Positions 1 to 10,378 of a stretch of DNA of 64,000 nt are shown piece after piece. Source of the DNA: Tupaia tana (Eukaryota > Chordata > Mammalia > Scandentia > Tupaiidae). The DNA lies in assembly GCA_026018925.1 (NCBI GenBank), contig JAKSZU010000031.1, positions 9,075,448 through 9,139,447 of the forward strand, in the 5' to 3' direction. Numbering within the stretch: the first letter of the stretch is position 1; each line of letters opens with the position of its first letter. The notes below the pieces were generated by a model. The model was not told the DNA's origin. It saw nothing but the letters and a program-made list of their open reading frames with translations, and did not search any database. Both the position numbers and the translations under genes were made by a program.

Positions 1-166
1 GGGTGGGTGCAGAATGGGGGTCTCTCCTTTAGTCCCGAAGCGATAGGGCCCACTGGAACGCGCTGTGTTCCTAGCTCAGCTGGGAACTCCACGATCACTC
101 CTCCTCACTCATCACTCACCTAAACTGGGAAGATGAACTGCTCACGGTGACACCTGTTCAAATCTT

Positions 167-432
167 TTTTTTTTTTTTTTTTGGAGAGGTTTTTGCTATA
201 GGGCGCGTGCGCTCACCAGAAAGACAGAGAGAGGCAGGGAGATGGAAAGCGAGAACATACCCCCCAGCGGGGATGGCCATGCCGCAATCCCTTCTCCATT
301 CTCCTCTTGGGATCTTGGGCACACACCCTCACGCGCCCAGCGTGAGTTTAAGCTGCCGGGTCCAGAACTCGAACTGCGGTCGACTACGTGGGAATCCAGC
401 AACAAAGCCATTACGCTAACTGCTGGTCCCCA
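167..432 (-). mobile_element. SINE-A, full length, antisense
   Basis: On the plus strand this reads poly-T, GGAGAGGTTTTTGCTATAGG, a GA-rich stretch, the C/G palindrome, the CpG-rich body and the tRNA-like head ending GCTGGTCCC. It is flanked by a perfect 16-bp duplication (CACCTGTTCAAATCTT) at 151-166 and 433-448, which fixes both ends. The head carries an A box (TAGCGTAATGG type) and a B box (GGTTCGAGTCC type) like a tRNA promoter, so an active source copy would be transcribed by RNA polymerase III. No protein is encoded. Confidence 0.93.
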
Positions 433-448
433 CACCTGTTCAAATCTT

Positions 449-1537
449 CAGGTTATTTCAGGACAGAGTAAAATTTGCCCAATGAGTTCAGTGACACTGG
501 GGACATTTTGCTATTGGAAGACTTCACAGTGTCCCCAAGACTCGATTCCTGTAAGGTCATTGGAACCTGGAAACAAAGCTATAGGATCAACTTCAATCAG
601 AAGTACCTACTGGCAAGTTCAAATCCAAGGGGTTACTAGCACCAGGCCCTCCAGTAAAGGAAAGGATGGTTCCACTTCACCATATCTAATTGCTCCTTCC
701 ACTGGGAGAACAGAATTATGGGAATGGGTGACATTTATCAAGAAGAGACGTATTCACTGCTGTGTAGCAGGGCTAGGGACATGCTTGCAATTGAGGTCCC
801 TTCTGGTATCCAACACTCACGGAATAGTTCATGGGAGACTGCTGTACTCTTCTAGGGCAGGAGCAAAGACAGAATATTTCAGTCACGCCACTGAAAAATG
901 GACATTGATTACCTGCCCTATATCTGAACAGAAAGCCAATGGGGAACGCAGAATGAACAAAAAAAGTCAGCATCTGCCCAGGAGCAGTGGCCCTCACCGT
1001 GACCTGATGTGGCCAATGTAATACCAGATGATTGAGCTTTCAAAGCCTGTTCACCTTCGAAGCCTTCGAAGCCTGGCCTCTTAGCCATGGCCAATTGTCA
1101 TAGCAGGACAATTGTCACAGCAGGAAGGATACTTCCAGTACATTCTCTGTGACCTAAGTGCCTGTTTCTTGCCACATTGATATAACCGATATCAATAAAA
1201 ACTTGGGCAATGACTTCTAACAAGTAGATGAGCCTTAAACAGTTATTTTTCTATTAAATGTATAGATTAAAATAATCCCTGTGAAAAATAGCCCAGTTCT
1301 TATTTTAGGATTTCTAAGCTTTCTCGAATGTGACTTATTTTGTAAGGCAATCGAACACATATATGTGCATATTTTATACACATCTATGTATACTTTTATA
1401 CATACATAAAATGATTTTTATGAAAAGATATTGTCATATGCAATTTTAAAGTATCTTTATAAAAATATAGAATATTTAATTAATAAAACATTGTCATGGC
1501 ACACTTCTGAGATTTCACAGATTTCCATTGACACTTT
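449..1537. other. Non-SINE stretch, unrecognised, with a long open frame in its first half
   Basis: No repeat family recognised. A plus-strand frame stays open from inside the preceding SINE (ATG at 242) to 1021, 259 codons, of which about 190 lie outside the SINE. No domain or signal peptide is apparent. Short imperfect tandem units occur at 1053-1075 (CTTCGAAGC) and 1088-1125 (CAATTGTCA-TAGCAGGA type). AATAAA is at 1193. It could be an unrecognised old LTR or retroviral remnant, or chance. Confidence 0.35.
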
Positions 1538-1553
1538 GAAAACATTGTAACCC

Positions 1554-1732
1554 AGGGTCGGCAGGTGGCGTGGTGGTTAGGGGCGCTGGACTCCCACATG
1601 GCTGACCACGGTTCGAATCCCAGACCTGGTGGCTTGCTTTCTCACTTTACCTCTCTCTCTTTCTCTCTCTGTCCCTCTCTTGTCAAATTAAAAAAATAAG
1701 TAAATAAAATAATTTCTTAAAAAAAAGAAAAA
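1554..1732 (+). mobile_element. SINE-B, sense
   Basis: Head GGCAGGTGGCGTGGTGGTTA, B box GGTTCGAATCC, CT-rich stretch, then GTCAAATTAAA and an A/T-rich tail. Flanked by an imperfect duplication AAAACATTGTAACCCA (about 1538-1553) and AAAACATTCTAACCCA (about 1732-1747). Confidence 0.9.
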
Positions 1733-1747
1733 AAACATTCTAACCCA

Positions 1748-2559
1748 AACTCAGAACATCTCAGGCACTGATGTTCTCAATTCATGTGCAAACTACTTTT
1801 GTAAAAAGGCTTAAAATACCCACCCTTTAAATGTGGTATAGTAGAATAATTAGTTATTTATCTATATTTGAAATAATTTCTCTTCTCTCAGCAGTAAGTC
1901 TTAGGTATGTCTTGTTTAATTTTATGGTTATTGAACATCTTGGAAATAATTTCTGCTCCCCAAAACACAATTGTTTTCTATTTGACTCCTGCCAAAGCAG
2001 TGCTTTGAATAAGCATTCCTTCACTTAGTGTGTATTTATTCTACATAAAGCCGCTGATATTGTGATAGGAATCTCATAAAGGAAGTCATTCACTAACCGA
2101 TTATAGAGACTAGAAAATAGTTATATTTTTCACACTCATTGTAGCTCTTCAGATAAGAAAGCGAATATAGCTTTAAGTATATAAATTCTTTATCTCTTCT
2201 ATAGATCATGTTACCTTGCTCCATGACTGTAAAATGAATTGGTCAGAGTCTCCCTTGAACAATTGCGTCTTCCAGGCCCACAGTATAGAAAAGTGCAGTT
2301 GATTTCATCTCCATTTGTTGTTATTTTAAACAACAACAACATGCTCTATATTCTATTTGTTCAGTATGTTTTACAATGCCTTCACTCTTCCTGTCGGTAA
2401 AGCATAATTAGATTGCTCTTTAAAATGCAATATGGAATTCGAATATTCAGTTCGAATTGACTTTGTAAAATACCGCCTAAAGATTTTCTACAATTCAAGT
2501 TCAATTGATCTATCCCATTTACTTAGTAGTCATAATTTATTGGTTTATTGGTTTGGCTT
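1748..2559. other. AT-rich non-repeat stretch
   Basis: I see no gene, RNA or recognisable repeat. It contains only short open frames and AT-rich sequence. Confidence 0.4.
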
Positions 2560-2570
2560 CCATATCATCT

Positions 2571-2857
2571 TTCTCTTTTTTTCTCCCCCTCCCCTTTTTT
2601 TTTTGAGAGCAAGATTTTTTGCTATAGGGCATATGTGCTCGCTGGAGAGATAGAGAGAGACAGAGAGATAGACAGTGAGAAATCACTCTCCAGGGCGGAT
2701 GGTTACACTGCAGTCCCTTCTCCTCCATTCTCCTCTCGGAATTTTGGGCACGCACGCACACGCGCCCGATGTGAGTTTTGAGCCATGACTCGAACTGTAG
2801 TGGACTACATCGGAGTCCATTGACATAATCTTTATGCCCGCTGCTGGTTCCTAATTC
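2571..2857 (-). mobile_element. SINE-A, antisense, diverged
   Basis: Poly-T, GAGAGCAAGATTTTTTGCTATAGG, GA-rich stretch, body and head ending GCTGGTTCC. The 11-bp duplication CCATATCATCT occurs at 2560-2570 and 2858-2868. Confidence 0.9.
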
Positions 2858-2868
2858 CCATATCATCT

Positions 2869-3289
2869 AAAATGTGTCATTTAATTATTGGCTGTAACAA
2901 GGAACGTGGGGAGGGCACCAATGCAGTTTTAAGCATATTTTGAAACTACAGTGATTTCCAGAATATTTACATACATGAGGAGACCCCTAAAAACTGTTAA
3001 GTTATCCTTTTCTGATCTGTTCCACCAGTATTTACTGAGAGTTTTGTGTGCCAGAATTTGAGCTAGATGCTTGAGTTGTAAAGTGTAGGTTGCTGACTTC
3101 ATGAGATATTTGTTGGACGGGGGTAACAAGTAAATGAGTAAATAAACAAGGTAAAGCATTGAGATTGTGTTAAATGACAAAAATGAATAGAATATTGTGC
3201 TATAGACAACTTACAAACACTAGATAATTTCATATATTTCTCTACGTGACTATCTATACATATAGACACAAGCACACATACACATGTAC
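2869..3289. other. AT-rich stretch without recognised features
   Basis: No coding or RNA feature. A short alternating CA/TA run lies at 3256-3292. Confidence 0.4.
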
Positions 3290-3305
3290 AAAATAGCGTA
3301 TTTTA

Positions 3306-3490
3306 AAATAATTATTTATTTCATTTTATTTATTATTACGATTAATTTGACCAGAGATGGAAAGAGAGATAGGGAGAGGGAGAGAGAGAGAAAGGGAAAA
3401 TGAGAAAGCGAGCTGCCAGGTCCAGAACCCGAAACGTGGTCAGCCATGTGGGAGTCTGGCCGCTTAGCCACCATGCCACCTGCCAGCCCC
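3306..3490 (-). mobile_element. SINE-B, antisense
   Basis: ATTTATTT-rich tail, TTGACCAGAGA, GA-run, head ending CCACCTGCCAGCCCC. The flanks repeat imperfectly (CAAAATAGCGTATTTT before, CAAAATAGGATATTTT after). Confidence 0.88.
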
Positions 3491-3564
3491 CAAAATAGGA
3501 TATTTTGAGGGCCTTTCCAAATATAGCATGTCATCACTCAGTGGGTACCCTTTGTAACTCATTT

Positions 3565-3822
3565 TTTCTTTTTTTGGAGAGGTTTATGCTATAGGGCGCG
3601 TGCGCTCGCTGGACAGAGAGAGACAGAGAGACAGAAAGCGAGAAATCACCCCCCAGGGGGGATGGTCACACTGCAATCCCTTCTCCTCCATTCTCCTCTC
3701 GGATCTTGGGCACGCACCCACACGCGCCCGGCGTGAGTTTTAAGCCACCGGGTCCGGGACGCAAACCGCGGTCGACTACGTGGGAGTCCAGTGACATAGC
3801 CATTACGCTAACTGCTGGTTCC
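3565..3822 (-). mobile_element. SINE-A (GGGAACC subtype), antisense
   Basis: Complete element ending GCTGGTTCCC. The B-box region reads GACGCAAACCGCGG on the plus strand, the subtype with a changed B box. Flanked by ACTCATTT at 3557 and 3823. Confidence 0.9.
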
Positions 3823-4008
3823 CACTCATTTGTTTTCATTTGGCATTCGTTTGTTTAAGATTGATGCTACAGCTATGTATAGATCGCTTTCAGTCATTTC
3901 ACCTATTATACCAACATACCAAAACTTATTTACCCACGTTTCTTTCGATGGACACTTGAGTCATTTCAAGTTTTCTACCTTACGAACCATGTGGATACAC
4001 CCATCCTC
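3823..4008 (-). mobile_element. Old LINE-1 3' region, antisense, first part
   Basis: Plus-strand text such as TTCGATGGACACTTGAGTCATTTC resembles the antisense of old L1M 3' sequence. The element continues at 4313 after a SINE insertion. No open frame remains. Confidence 0.55.
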
Positions 4009-4020
4009 AAACATGCTTTT

Positions 4021-4300
4021 TCTTTTTCTTTCTTTCTTTTTCATTTTGGAGAGGTTTTTGCTATAGGGCACGTGCGCTCACCAGAAAGCGAGAGAGAGAC
4101 AGAGAGACAGAAAGTGAGAAATCACCCCCCAGGGGGGATGGCCACGCCGCAATCCCTTCTCCTCCATTCTCCTCTCGGGATCTTGGCATGCACGCACATA
4201 CGTTCCCCGGCGTGAGTTTAAGCCACTGGGTCTGGAACTCGAACTGCAGCCAACTATGTGGGAGTCCAGCGACGTAGCCATTATGCCATCTGCTGGTCCC
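4021..4300 (-). mobile_element. SINE-A, antisense, inserted in the old LINE-1
   Basis: Full-length copy ending CTGCTGGTCCC, flanked by the 12-bp duplication CAAACATGCTTT at 4009-4020 and 4301-4312. The duplication lets the interrupted L1 be rejoined by eye. Confidence 0.92.
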
Positions 4301-4312
4301 CAAACATGCTTT

Positions 4313-4600
4313 CTTATGCACTTTATGTGCTAAACTCAGGGTAGACATGCACGGGTAGAATGTCAGGCCAGCTGCAGGCTGTGTGCATCTTCAGCTTGAG
4401 TGGATACTGCAAACTGCTCTCCAAATCAGCGCACGTTATTTCTCACACAGGGAGCGCTGATTGAAAATTCCCGTCACTCTCCGTTTTTACATATGCTTGA
4501 TTTCCTCACATTTTTTTAATCTTTCCTAATCTTATTTTTATTTTAATTAACATTTCTCTGATTACTACAGATGTAGACTTTTAAAAAAACAGTAGTAGAC
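4313..4600 (-). mobile_element. Old LINE-1 3' region, antisense, second part
   Basis: Contains ATACTGCAAACTGCTCTCCAAA, matching the antisense L1M motif in which a CAAATTGCTCTCCAAA-type string precedes the next segment. Highly diverged. Its right limit is uncertain. Confidence 0.5.
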
Positions 4601-4671
4601 TTTTTTAAAAAACATATATGTTGGGGTTTTGGTAAAAACTGTGTTTCTGAATCAGTCAAGAGTCAGTTCCA

Positions 4672-4838
4672 TGGTTCAGCAGGTGGTGTGGTGCCACGTG
4701 GTGGGCTGTGGTTTGAATCCCATACATGGCAGCTTGCTTTCTCACTTTCTCTGTGTTTTCCTCCTGCTCTCTCCCTCTCTCTCCCTGGTGAGTGCAAATT
4801 AAAACATAATAATAATTAAAGAAATAATTCTTAAAAGA
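4672..4838 (+). mobile_element. SINE-B, sense, with a changed anticodon-arm region
   Basis: Head GTTCAGCAGGTGGTGTGG, B box GGTTTGAATCC, CT-run, CCTGGTGAGTGCAAATTAAAA, tail. AGTCAGTTCCA flanks it at 4661 and about 4839. Confidence 0.88.
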
Positions 4839-4895
4839 AGTCAGTTCCACAGCTTGATGTTCTACCAACCCTTAAACACTTTTGTGTGTATTTTC

Positions 4896-5065
4896 CTTTT
4901 TTAAAAGAGTTATTTACCTTTATTTATTTATTTACTTATAAAAATTTGACCAGAGAAGGACAGAAAGAGAGAGAGAGAAAGCAAGCCTCCAGGTCTGGGA
5001 CTTGAACCGTGGTTGTGTAGGTGGGAATCCAGTGTCCTTAACTACCATGCTTCCTACCGGCCCCA
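4896..5065 (-). mobile_element. SINE-B, antisense
   Basis: TTTATTTATTTA tail, TTTGACCAGAGA, GA-run, head ending CTACCGGCCCC. Imperfect duplication TTTTGTGTGTATTTTC and TTTTGTGTGTGTTTTC at the edges. Confidence 0.88.
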
Positions 5066-5083
5066 ATTTTGTGTGTGTTTTCT

Positions 5084-5344
5084 ATAAGCAAAGATGTTGT
5101 CCTGTGCAAACACAACATGATCCTCAAAACCAGAAAGCTAACATTGGCGCATGGACTGCCTTCTCCGACTTCATTTGAGTCTCGCCACTTGTCTCAATAA
5201 TGTCTTGTACGAAAACGCATGTGGCTCAGAGTCACACATTCCACTCAGTCTCTTGTGTCTCTCGTCTCCTTCCACCTGGACCATTTCCTCCGTCTTCCCG
5301 TAACTTCACGGCAATGGGAACTGGCACGATCGTGGGTCTGTTAT
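5084..5344. other. Stretch without recognised features
   Basis: No gene or repeat recognised here. It leads directly into the antisense MLT1-type LTR. Confidence 0.35.
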
Positions 5345-5790
5345 TATACCCGTTTCCTAGGGCTGCCCTGACAAAGACCACAGATGGGTAGCTGAAAACA
5401 GAAGGAAGTTTTTCTCACAGTTCAGGAAGTCAAAGTCCAAATACCAAGGTGTAGGGAGTATTAGCTTCTTCTGGAGTCCTTGAAGGACACTCTGCCCCGT
5501 GTGTCTCCCCTAGCTTCTGGGGGTTGCTGGCCATCCTTGGCACTCTGGCCCAGAGCAGCTACACTCCAGTCCCTGCTTCTGCCCTCACAAGAGCGTCCTC
5601 CATGTGGGAACTTCTGTGCCCTCTCTTCTTCTGGTCACTGGATTGAGGCCTTCCTTTAAACCAGTATGATCTGTTCTTGAGGTCCTGGCCAATTGTACCT
5701 GCAAAGACCTGTTTCCAAATAAGGTCACATTGGGAGATTCTGGGTAGACATGAAGTTAGGGGGTGGGGAGCACTCTTCAAATCGCTGGAG
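5345..5790 (-). mobile_element. MaLR/MLT1-type LTR, antisense
   Basis: Plus strand begins TTTCCTAGGGCTGCCCTGAC, continues with TTTTTCTCACAGTTCAGGA and CCCCTAGCTTCTGG, and ends near TTTCCAAATAAGGTCACATT. This is the antisense layout of MLT1-class non-autonomous LTR elements of mammals. It is an old solo LTR with no coding capacity. The subfamily is not determined. Confidence 0.75.
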
Positions 5791-5959
5791 TTATTTTATA
5801 GCATGTCCCTTGATTGAGGGTCATCTGATGTTTTCTTGTGAGTAGGCGACATCTCTCTGGTAGAGATCACCGCTGTGATGTTGCCTCACTCACTGCACCT
5901 TATCAAAGGATGGTGCATGACTTAGCATTTCTTAAAGTCACTCTATTCCCTCCTTTTTA

Positions 5960-5973
5960 AAGAACTACTTAAT

Positions 5974-6009
<36 letters not shown>

Positions 6010-6822
6010 TTTTTTTTCTGAATCAATATCAATCTTTTTAATAGGGATACTCAACCAGTACACAAGTGTAACTCATCTCTACCTCTTTCAATCTACTTTA
6101 TGTATCCTTAATGTTTTTATTTTGGTACACTGTTTTCACCACTTCCTCTAATCCAAAAGAATGCACATATTCTATTTTGTTAAGACATATCTCAACGTCA
6201 AATTTATTTCCATGAACTATTAAATGACATAGCAAGTATGCATTTTCTTTGTGTAACATGTACATAAGTCAAGGTTTTGTCCATCCTCTGTCCAATTGTT
6301 TTATACTATTAGTGTTAATATTATGGACAATCTTCCCTCTCTCCCCTCTGTAATTAGGATTAAGGTAAATAAAACTACCAGCTGCTTTCTCCAGTTTTGT
6401 CAGATTAACGTTTAGAATGCCTTCACTAGTCTTGTCCACAATGACTTGTATTATGTTTAGCATAAGAAAATACCTATCTTTAGCTACAACACTACATACT
6501 AAGAATAAAACAGTACCTGTTTGTACAACATATTAAACATTTGACATACCTTTTTAGTTTAAAACTATATAAACAAAAATGTTAGGCACTACTTACAAAG
6601 CTACTTTTATATTAATTTTATCACCTTATAACAATTTAAAACTTAATGCTCCTTAACTAGTTTTAATGGTTGAATGTTTCTTCATACAATTGCCTCCCTA
6701 CCCCATTTATTTTGATTCCTGTTCTCTGCTGGCTGCAGTAAATCATGCAGCAGAGAGTTCAGGGAAGGTTCTAGGCCGATATACTTTCTTTAACCTTGCA
6801 TATTTGAAAATATCTTCCAGTT
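5960..6822 (-). mobile_element. HAL1-like (half-L1) element, antisense, 3' part
   Basis: Read on the minus strand, this is the end of a half-L1: the tail of ORF1 near 6820-6750, then about 750 bp of AT-rich 3'UTR, closing with an (AAT)n tail (plus-strand TTA repeat at 5980-6005). No ORF2 follows ORF1, which is the defining trait of HAL1. It is interrupted by the SINE-A at 6823-7092. The family name is from memory. Confidence 0.65.
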
Positions 6823-7092
6823 TGGGAACCAGCAGTTAGCGTAATGGCTATGTCGCTGGACTCCCACGTAGTCGACCACAGTTCGCGTCCCGAACCCGGT
6901 GGCTTAAAACTCACGCCGGGCGCGTGTGCGTGCATGCCCAAGATCCCGAGAGGAGAATGGAGGAGAAGGGATTGCGGCGTGACCATTCCCCCGGGGGGTG
7001 ATTTCTCACTTTCTGTCTCTCTGTCTCTCTCTGTCTGTCTGGCGAGCACACGTGCCCTATAGCAAAAATCTCTCCAAAAAAAAAAATATATA
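6823..7092 (+). mobile_element. SINE-A (GGGAACC subtype), sense, inside HAL1-like ORF1
   Basis: Starts GGGAACCAGCAGTTAGCG, with B-box region GTTCGCGTCCCGAACCCGG, TCTGTCTGTCTGGCGAGC and CCTATAGCAAAAATCTCTCC plus poly-A. The target duplication TATCTTCCAGTT is at 6811-6822 and 7095-7106, so the host ORF1 can be followed across it. Confidence 0.93.
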
Positions 7093-7865
7093 TATATCTT
7101 CCAGTTACCTGCACAAATAATTTGGCAAGGTATACAATTCTTAGTTCGAAATTATTTTCCCTTAAGACTCTGTAGATACTGTTCCATTGTCTTCTAACAT
7201 TCGGAGTTGCAAGAGAAAAAGCTGACATCAGTCTGACTTTTGTCCTTTACAGGTAACCTGTTTCTGTCTGGATACTTGCGAAATTTTAATTTTTTTCTTG
7301 AAATTTAAAAATGGTCCCGGGACATGTCTACTTTTTGCTTGCTTTCTGTCAAATTTTAAAAGTACTGTATGAGCTTTTTCTTTTTGTAGATCTAATTGGT
7401 TCTCCAACTCTGGGAAATTTTGTTCAAACAGTTCCTTAGTAATTGTTTCAGCTACTTGTTTTGTCTTCCATTCCAGATAGTCTAATTATGTGTAGATTGT
7501 ATCTCTTGGTCTCTTCTTGTCTTCTTTTATCATGGTTTAGTTTCCTCCTTTCTCTGCATTCTGTGCAAATTTCTCTTGTTTTGCATTTACTTCAGTGATT
7601 CGATTTTGTGGCCAGTCCTCCTTGCACATTTCTGTTAGCTCTCTCAATTCCCTGATTCGGTCCAAGCGCTCCGACATTACCTTCTTTATCATTGAGCACA
7701 GGCGTTCAAGCTCCTGTACCATACGATAGTCGACTCTTTCTGTATCTTGGGTTTCCACCGTCGTCTCTGTTTCAAGAGGAGGCATTTTTAGTTCTGTTCC
7801 TTTCTTCAGAACTGCAGTGTAACCACCTTTTCAGTAGCTCCTCTTAGGAACGCCGACCAAAACCG
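7093..7865 (-). pseudogene. HAL1/L1-like ORF1 remnant, antisense
   Basis: Minus-strand reading from 7785 to 7537 gives an 82-residue open piece rich in E, K, R and L (LERLCSMIKKVMSERLDRI), consistent with the coiled coil of an L1-type ORF1 protein. The next part reads RYNLHIIRLSGMEDK (about 7507-7463), like the start of the RRM domain. Near 7200-7120 it reads QWNSIYRVLRENNFELRI, like the C-terminal domain. L1 ORF1 proteins trimerise and bind RNA in the retrotransposition particle. Stops and frameshifts separate the pieces, so no functional protein is expected. Confidence 0.7.
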
Positions 7866-7869
7866 AAGA

Positions 7870-8040
7870 TTTTTATTATTATTATTACTATTATTATTAT
7901 TTAACTTGCTATAGGACACATGTGCTCACCAGCGAGAGAGAGAGAGAAAGTGAGAAAGCGAGTTGCCAGGTCTGGAACTCAAGCCACGGTCAGCCATGTG
8001 GGAGTCCAGTGCATTAACTATTGTGCCCCCTGCTGGCCCC
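7870..8040 (-). mobile_element. SINE-B variant with SINE-A-type end, antisense
   Basis: An ATT-repeat tail is followed by CTTGCTATAGGACACATGTGCTCACCAG, a GA-run and the head ending CCTGCTGGCCCC. The GCTATAGG end is that of SINE-A but the CpG-rich body is missing, so this is a link between the two forms. Confidence 0.87.
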
Positions 8041-8052
8041 ACCCCTTGATCT

Positions 8053-8298
8053 TTTTTTTTAAGATAAATTTTTGCTATAGGGCACGAGTGTTTGCCAGAG
8101 ACACAGAGAGACAGAAAGCGAGAAATCACCCCCCACCCCTAGGGGAATGACCGTGTCACAATCACTTCTCCTCTATTCTCTTCTTGGGATATTGGGCACA
8201 TAGTCACATGCACTGGCGTGAGATTCAAGTCAGTCTAGGACTCGAACTGCTGTTGACGAGAAGTCCAGTGACCTAACCATTATGCAATCTGCTGGTCC
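8053..8298 (-). mobile_element. SINE-A, antisense, diverged
   Basis: TTTTTTGCTATAGGGCACGAG-type end, palindrome region decayed to CCCCCCACCCCTAGGGG, head ending CTGCTGGTCC. Directly abuts the previous SINE-B variant. Confidence 0.87.
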
Positions 8299-8848
8299 TC
8301 CCCTTTGTTTTTAATACGTATCTTGTGCATAGGTATTCTCAAATTATGTACATATTGGGTTCTTCATCAAGTTTCTCACTTAAGTGTTTATTTACATCTC
8401 AATATGCTTATGTGGATTCACGGTTTTCTCTGTTTCTCAGCGAGTTATACTCTGTTACAGTCATCATTTATTTTGACGTCGAACATATCCCCGGCTTGGC
8501 CACTGGGAGCCTGTTTTGGCAACGTCCTCCTCGTTCTTTGAGCTTTTCCTTGCTTTCTGGAACACGGCGTTCCAGGTTCATCTTGTTCTTTCTCTGCCTT
8601 GAGCCTTGAGATGAGTCATTTCTCCAAGGGGTGGCGGCTCTGTCTAGTAGAGAATGGTATTGATGCTTAGGATATGCATAAGCCGAATCCATCACCCAGA
8701 TAATAGTGTTATTGGTGTATTGCTGCTGACATGTCATCTAAGAAACATGTATGCATATGTGCATGGAGACACACATGTCCCAGTATTTACAGTCTAGTCA
8801 CTCTCTGTCTCACATCTATAATCTTTCACCTATCCCTCTATCTCTGTG
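8299..8848 (-). mobile_element. L1M-type LINE-1 3'UTR, antisense, first part
   Basis: Plus-strand strings GCTTGGCCACTGGGAGCCTG, GTTCCAGGTTCATCTTG, CATTTCTCCAAGG and TAGAGAATGGTATTGATGC follow in the order known from antisense 3'UTRs of old mammalian L1M elements. No coding capacity. Confidence 0.75.
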
Positions 8849-8864
8849 CCTATCACCTATTTTT

Positions 8865-9128
8865 TTTTTTTTTTTTTTTTGAGAGATTTTTGCTATAGGG
8901 CGCGTGCGCTCACCAGACAGACAGAGACATAGAGACAGAAAGTGAGAAATCACCCCCCAGGGGGGATGGTCACGCCGCAATCCCTTCTCTTCCATTCTCC
9001 TCTCGGGATCTTGGGCATGCACGCGCACGTGCCCGGCGTGAGTTTTAAGTCACCGGGTCTGCGACGCGAACCGCGGTCGACTACGTGGGAATCCAGCGAC
9101 ATAGCCATTACGCTAACTGCTGGTTCCC
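8865..9128 (-). mobile_element. SINE-A (GGGAACC subtype), antisense, well preserved
   Basis: Poly-T then GAGAGATTTTTGCTATAGGG, with an intact palindrome and head ending GCTGGTTCCCC. The 16-bp duplication CCTATCACCTATTTTT lies at 8849-8864 and 9129-9144. Inserted into the L1M 3'UTR. Confidence 0.95.
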
Positions 9129-9144
9129 CCTATCACCTATTTTT

Positions 9145-9211
9145 CATCTCCCTACCTATCAACCAACTTACATGCCTACCGATCTTTTGCTTGTGAAAAA
9201 CACGAGTTCCC
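9145..9211 (-). mobile_element. L1M-type 3'UTR, antisense, second part
   Basis: Short piece between two SINEs that ends AAAACACGAGTTCCC. The continuation after the next SINE starts with AACCATGAGTTCCCAC, the L1M motif. Confidence 0.65.
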
Positions 9212-9414
9212 TGGGGCCGACAGGTGGCATGGTGGTTAAGGGCTCTGGACTTCCACATGGCTGACCACAGTTTGAGTCCCAGACCTGACAGCTTGCTTTC
9301 TCATTCTCTGCCCCTCACCCCTGTCTCTCTCTCTCTCTCTTACTCTGCCCCTCTCTGGTCAAATGAAAAATAAATACATAAATAAAGTTAAATTAAATAG
9401 TTCTTGAACAGAAA
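9212..9414 (+). mobile_element. SINE-B, sense
   Basis: Starts TGGGGCCGACAGGTGGCATGG. B-box region GTTTGAGTCCC, CT-run, TCTCTGGTCAAATGAAAA, A/T tail. Flanks AAAACACGAGTTCCC and AAAACCATGAGTTCCC form an imperfect duplication. Confidence 0.9.
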
Positions 9415-9479
9415 AGAAAACCATGAGTTCCCACAGACCTATCTACTTCCAGGGCTCATTCTCGTTTATTCCCTCTTTC
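9415..9479 (-). mobile_element. L1M-type 3'UTR, antisense, third part
   Basis: Contains CAGGGCTCATTCTCGTTTATTCCCT, like the antisense L1M string that follows the CCATGAGTTC motif. It appears to continue for some distance after the next SINE, to about 9850. Confidence 0.6.
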
Positions 9480-9495
9480 TATAATTCTTTTTTTT

Positions 9496-9763
9496 TTTTT
9501 TTTTTTTGGAGAGGTTTTTTTTGCTATAGGGCGCGTGCGCTCGCCAGACAGACAGAGAGAGACATAGAGACAGAAAGCGAGAAATCACCCCCCAGGGGGG
9601 ATGGTCACGCCGCAATCCCTTCTCCTCCATTCTCCTCTCGGGATCTTGGGCACGCACGCACACGCGCCCGGCGTGAGTTGTAAGCCACCGGGTCCGAGAC
9701 GCGAACCGCGGTCGACTACGTGGGAGTCCAGCGACATAGCCATTACGCTAACTGCTGGTTCCC
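9496..9763 (-). mobile_element. SINE-A (GGGAACC subtype), antisense, nearly undamaged
   Basis: One of the best preserved copies: intact GCGCGTGCGCTC and CACACGCGCCCGGCGTGAG CpG sites, an intact CCCCCCAGGGGGG palindrome and a 17-nt poly-T. The duplication CTATAATTCTTTTTTT is at 9480-9495 and 9765-9780. Surviving CpG sites imply recent insertion. Confidence 0.96.
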
Positions 9764-9780
9764 CTATAATTCTTTTTTTC

Positions 9781-10181
9781 TGGAAATGAGAAATGTGGCT
9801 TTCATTATGTGTAGTACTTTTCTCCTCTAATCAGTCCTGATAGAGCCAGCGTCCCATCTGTCATTCTACAGCCTCTCTGTGGATAGTATGTTCTGTCAGC
9901 TCTCCTCGAACTCCTGCCAGATTGCAGTCCTGGTGAACATGCCTTTGAGAGAAGTTCATTGACCGTTTGTATGTGGATTAGCCTTTATCTCACCTGATGA
10001 GTTTTCTATGGGGCTGTCTTTTTCTCCAACACTGGTAGGACTGTCCTGCATGTGCATCGTATTTTCATTAGATTTAGTCTTAGGGCCCTTCATTCCTTGC
10101 TTCATGGGGACTGCTTTCTCATTTTCTGTCTCTCTCAGTTAAGCATATATGTCTACTAACATATTAAAAAAAATACATTGT
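9781..10181. other. Remainder of L1M 3'UTR grading into unassigned DNA
   Basis: The first 70 bp probably still belong to the antisense L1M 3'UTR. Beyond about 9850 I recognise nothing. Confidence 0.35.
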
Positions 10182-10182
10182 G

Positions 10183-10314
10183 GGGGCCAGCAGGTGGCTT
10201 AATGGTTGAGGCACTGACTGGACTTCCACATGGCCGACCACGGTTCAAGTCCTGGACGAGGTGGCTAACTTTCTCACTTTTCTTCTCTCTGTCTCTGTCT
10301 CTCTGGTCAAATTA

Positions 10315-10345
<31 letters not shown>

Positions 10346-10378
10346 GTGATGATGAATAAAATTAAATAACATAATTCT
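10183..10378 (+). mobile_element. SINE-B, sense, with expanded (TAA)n tail
   Basis: GGGCCAGCAGGTGGCTTAATGG head, CGGTTCAAGTCC B box, CT-run, GGTCAAATTAAA and an (AAT)n run at 10316-10343. The AAAAAAATACATTGTG-like flank recurs at 10379 as AAAAAAATACATTTTG. Confidence 0.9.
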
